Assembly: GCA_018062085.1 (NCBI GenBank)
Contig: JAGOSY010000007.1
Coordinates: forward strand, 1-64,000
Source: a bacterium
GTDB taxonomy: Bacteria; Cyanobacteriota; Vampirovibrionia; Obscuribacterales; Obscuribacteraceae
Direction: 5' to 3'
Length of the DNA stretch: 64,000 nt
Shown: piece by piece, positions 63,831 through 64,000 of the stretch
Numbering within the stretch: the first letter of the stretch is position 1
How the letters are laid out: each line of letters opens with the position of its first letter
Notes under the pieces: generated by a model
Databases searched by the model: none
The model's input: only the letters and a program-made list of their open reading frames with translations
What the model was told of the DNA's origin: nothing
Position numbers and translations under genes: made by a program

Positions 63831-64000
63831 TTATCTGTTCTTGAGCCAAGTAATGTTCACTTTTGTTCCTTTGCTAACAGGATCTAGCATGCAAAAGACC
63901 TTGATTCCTTGCTTCTCTTTCTCGCCATCGAGCATCAAGAATTGACCTTGCTTGCCCAGTTTGGCAATTAACTTTGGCGAGGCAACATTGAGGGTCCAAC
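63831..64000 (-). CDS. C-terminal fragment of an unknown protein (5' end outside window)
   Basis: 55 codons of a frame that enters from the right edge and stops at 63831. The visible end (VASPKLIAKLGKQGQFLMLD, IKVFCMLDPVSKGTKVNITW) looks like a beta-rich domain. It is upstream of, and probably in an operon with, the kinase gene. Nothing more can be said without the rest. Confidence 0.6.
   Translation of the reverse strand, partial: WTLNVASPKLIAKLGKQGQFLMLDGEKEKQGIKVFCMLDPVSKGTKVNITWLKNR

Overview
The window reads as chromosomal DNA of a Gram-negative bacterium of about 45-50 % G+C, with many signal peptides and lipoproteins. My best guess is a non-photosynthetic relative of cyanobacteria (Melainabacteria/Vampirovibrionia, perhaps Obscuribacterales). 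This rests on the style of the gene set: a very long kinase/AAA/GAF/histidine-kinase hybrid, a CHASE2 kinase, WG repeats, a VIT/VWA protein, the MEP pathway and many exported proteins of unknown function. It is an inference; no rRNA or tRNA gene is visible to anchor it.

Layout. 1-5 kb: a leftward operon of a J-domain-like coiled-coil protein, der, plsY and an HtrA-type protease that runs off the window. 5.1-9.8 kb: acylphosphatase, dnaX, adenosine deaminase and a helical protein. 9.9-17.3 kb: a CHASE2 histidine kinase, NarL-type regulator and exported protein in one tight operon, divergent from a VIT/VWA protein whose upstream region has three 16-bp repeats. 17.6-22.8 kb: dxs, recR/ybaB, and a three-gene unit of a 57-residue membrane protein, an acyltransferase and a paralogue that has lost the catalytic His and Asp.

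22.8-30.6 kb is an accessory stretch: an array of 36-bp tandem repeats with dyad symmetry, split by a 1604-bp insertion sequence with a CCGAC target duplication; an IS1595-like protein with zinc ribbon but no recognisable DDE nuclease; exported proteins; and three related leucine-rich-repeat-variant (LRV) genes. 30.6-41.6 kb holds small and exported proteins: CPXCG zinc protein, patatin, DHH-like protein, exported YbjQ domain, SUKH-ankyrin protein, Gly-rich protein, WG lipoprotein and a large lipoprotein.

41.7-53 kb: a leftward operon of two TPR proteins, proS, a dynamin-like GTPase broken by an exact 40-bp tandem duplication, and a small monooxygenase; then a HAD hydrolase, an exported protein, a phosphatase and phosphoglucomutase. 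53.2-64 kb: a 2130-residue signalling hybrid whose kinase domain lacks the catalytic Asp, a truncated YflT/17M-type stress gene, an S1/P1-type nuclease, a membrane-anchored Mrr-like endonuclease and a canonical Ser/Thr kinase.

The most interesting items are the dyad-repeat array beside the nuclease-less IS1595 derivative, the transposase fused to an AbiEi/DUF6088-like winged helix, the active/inactive acyltransferase pair, the LRV cluster and the frameshifted dynamin gene.
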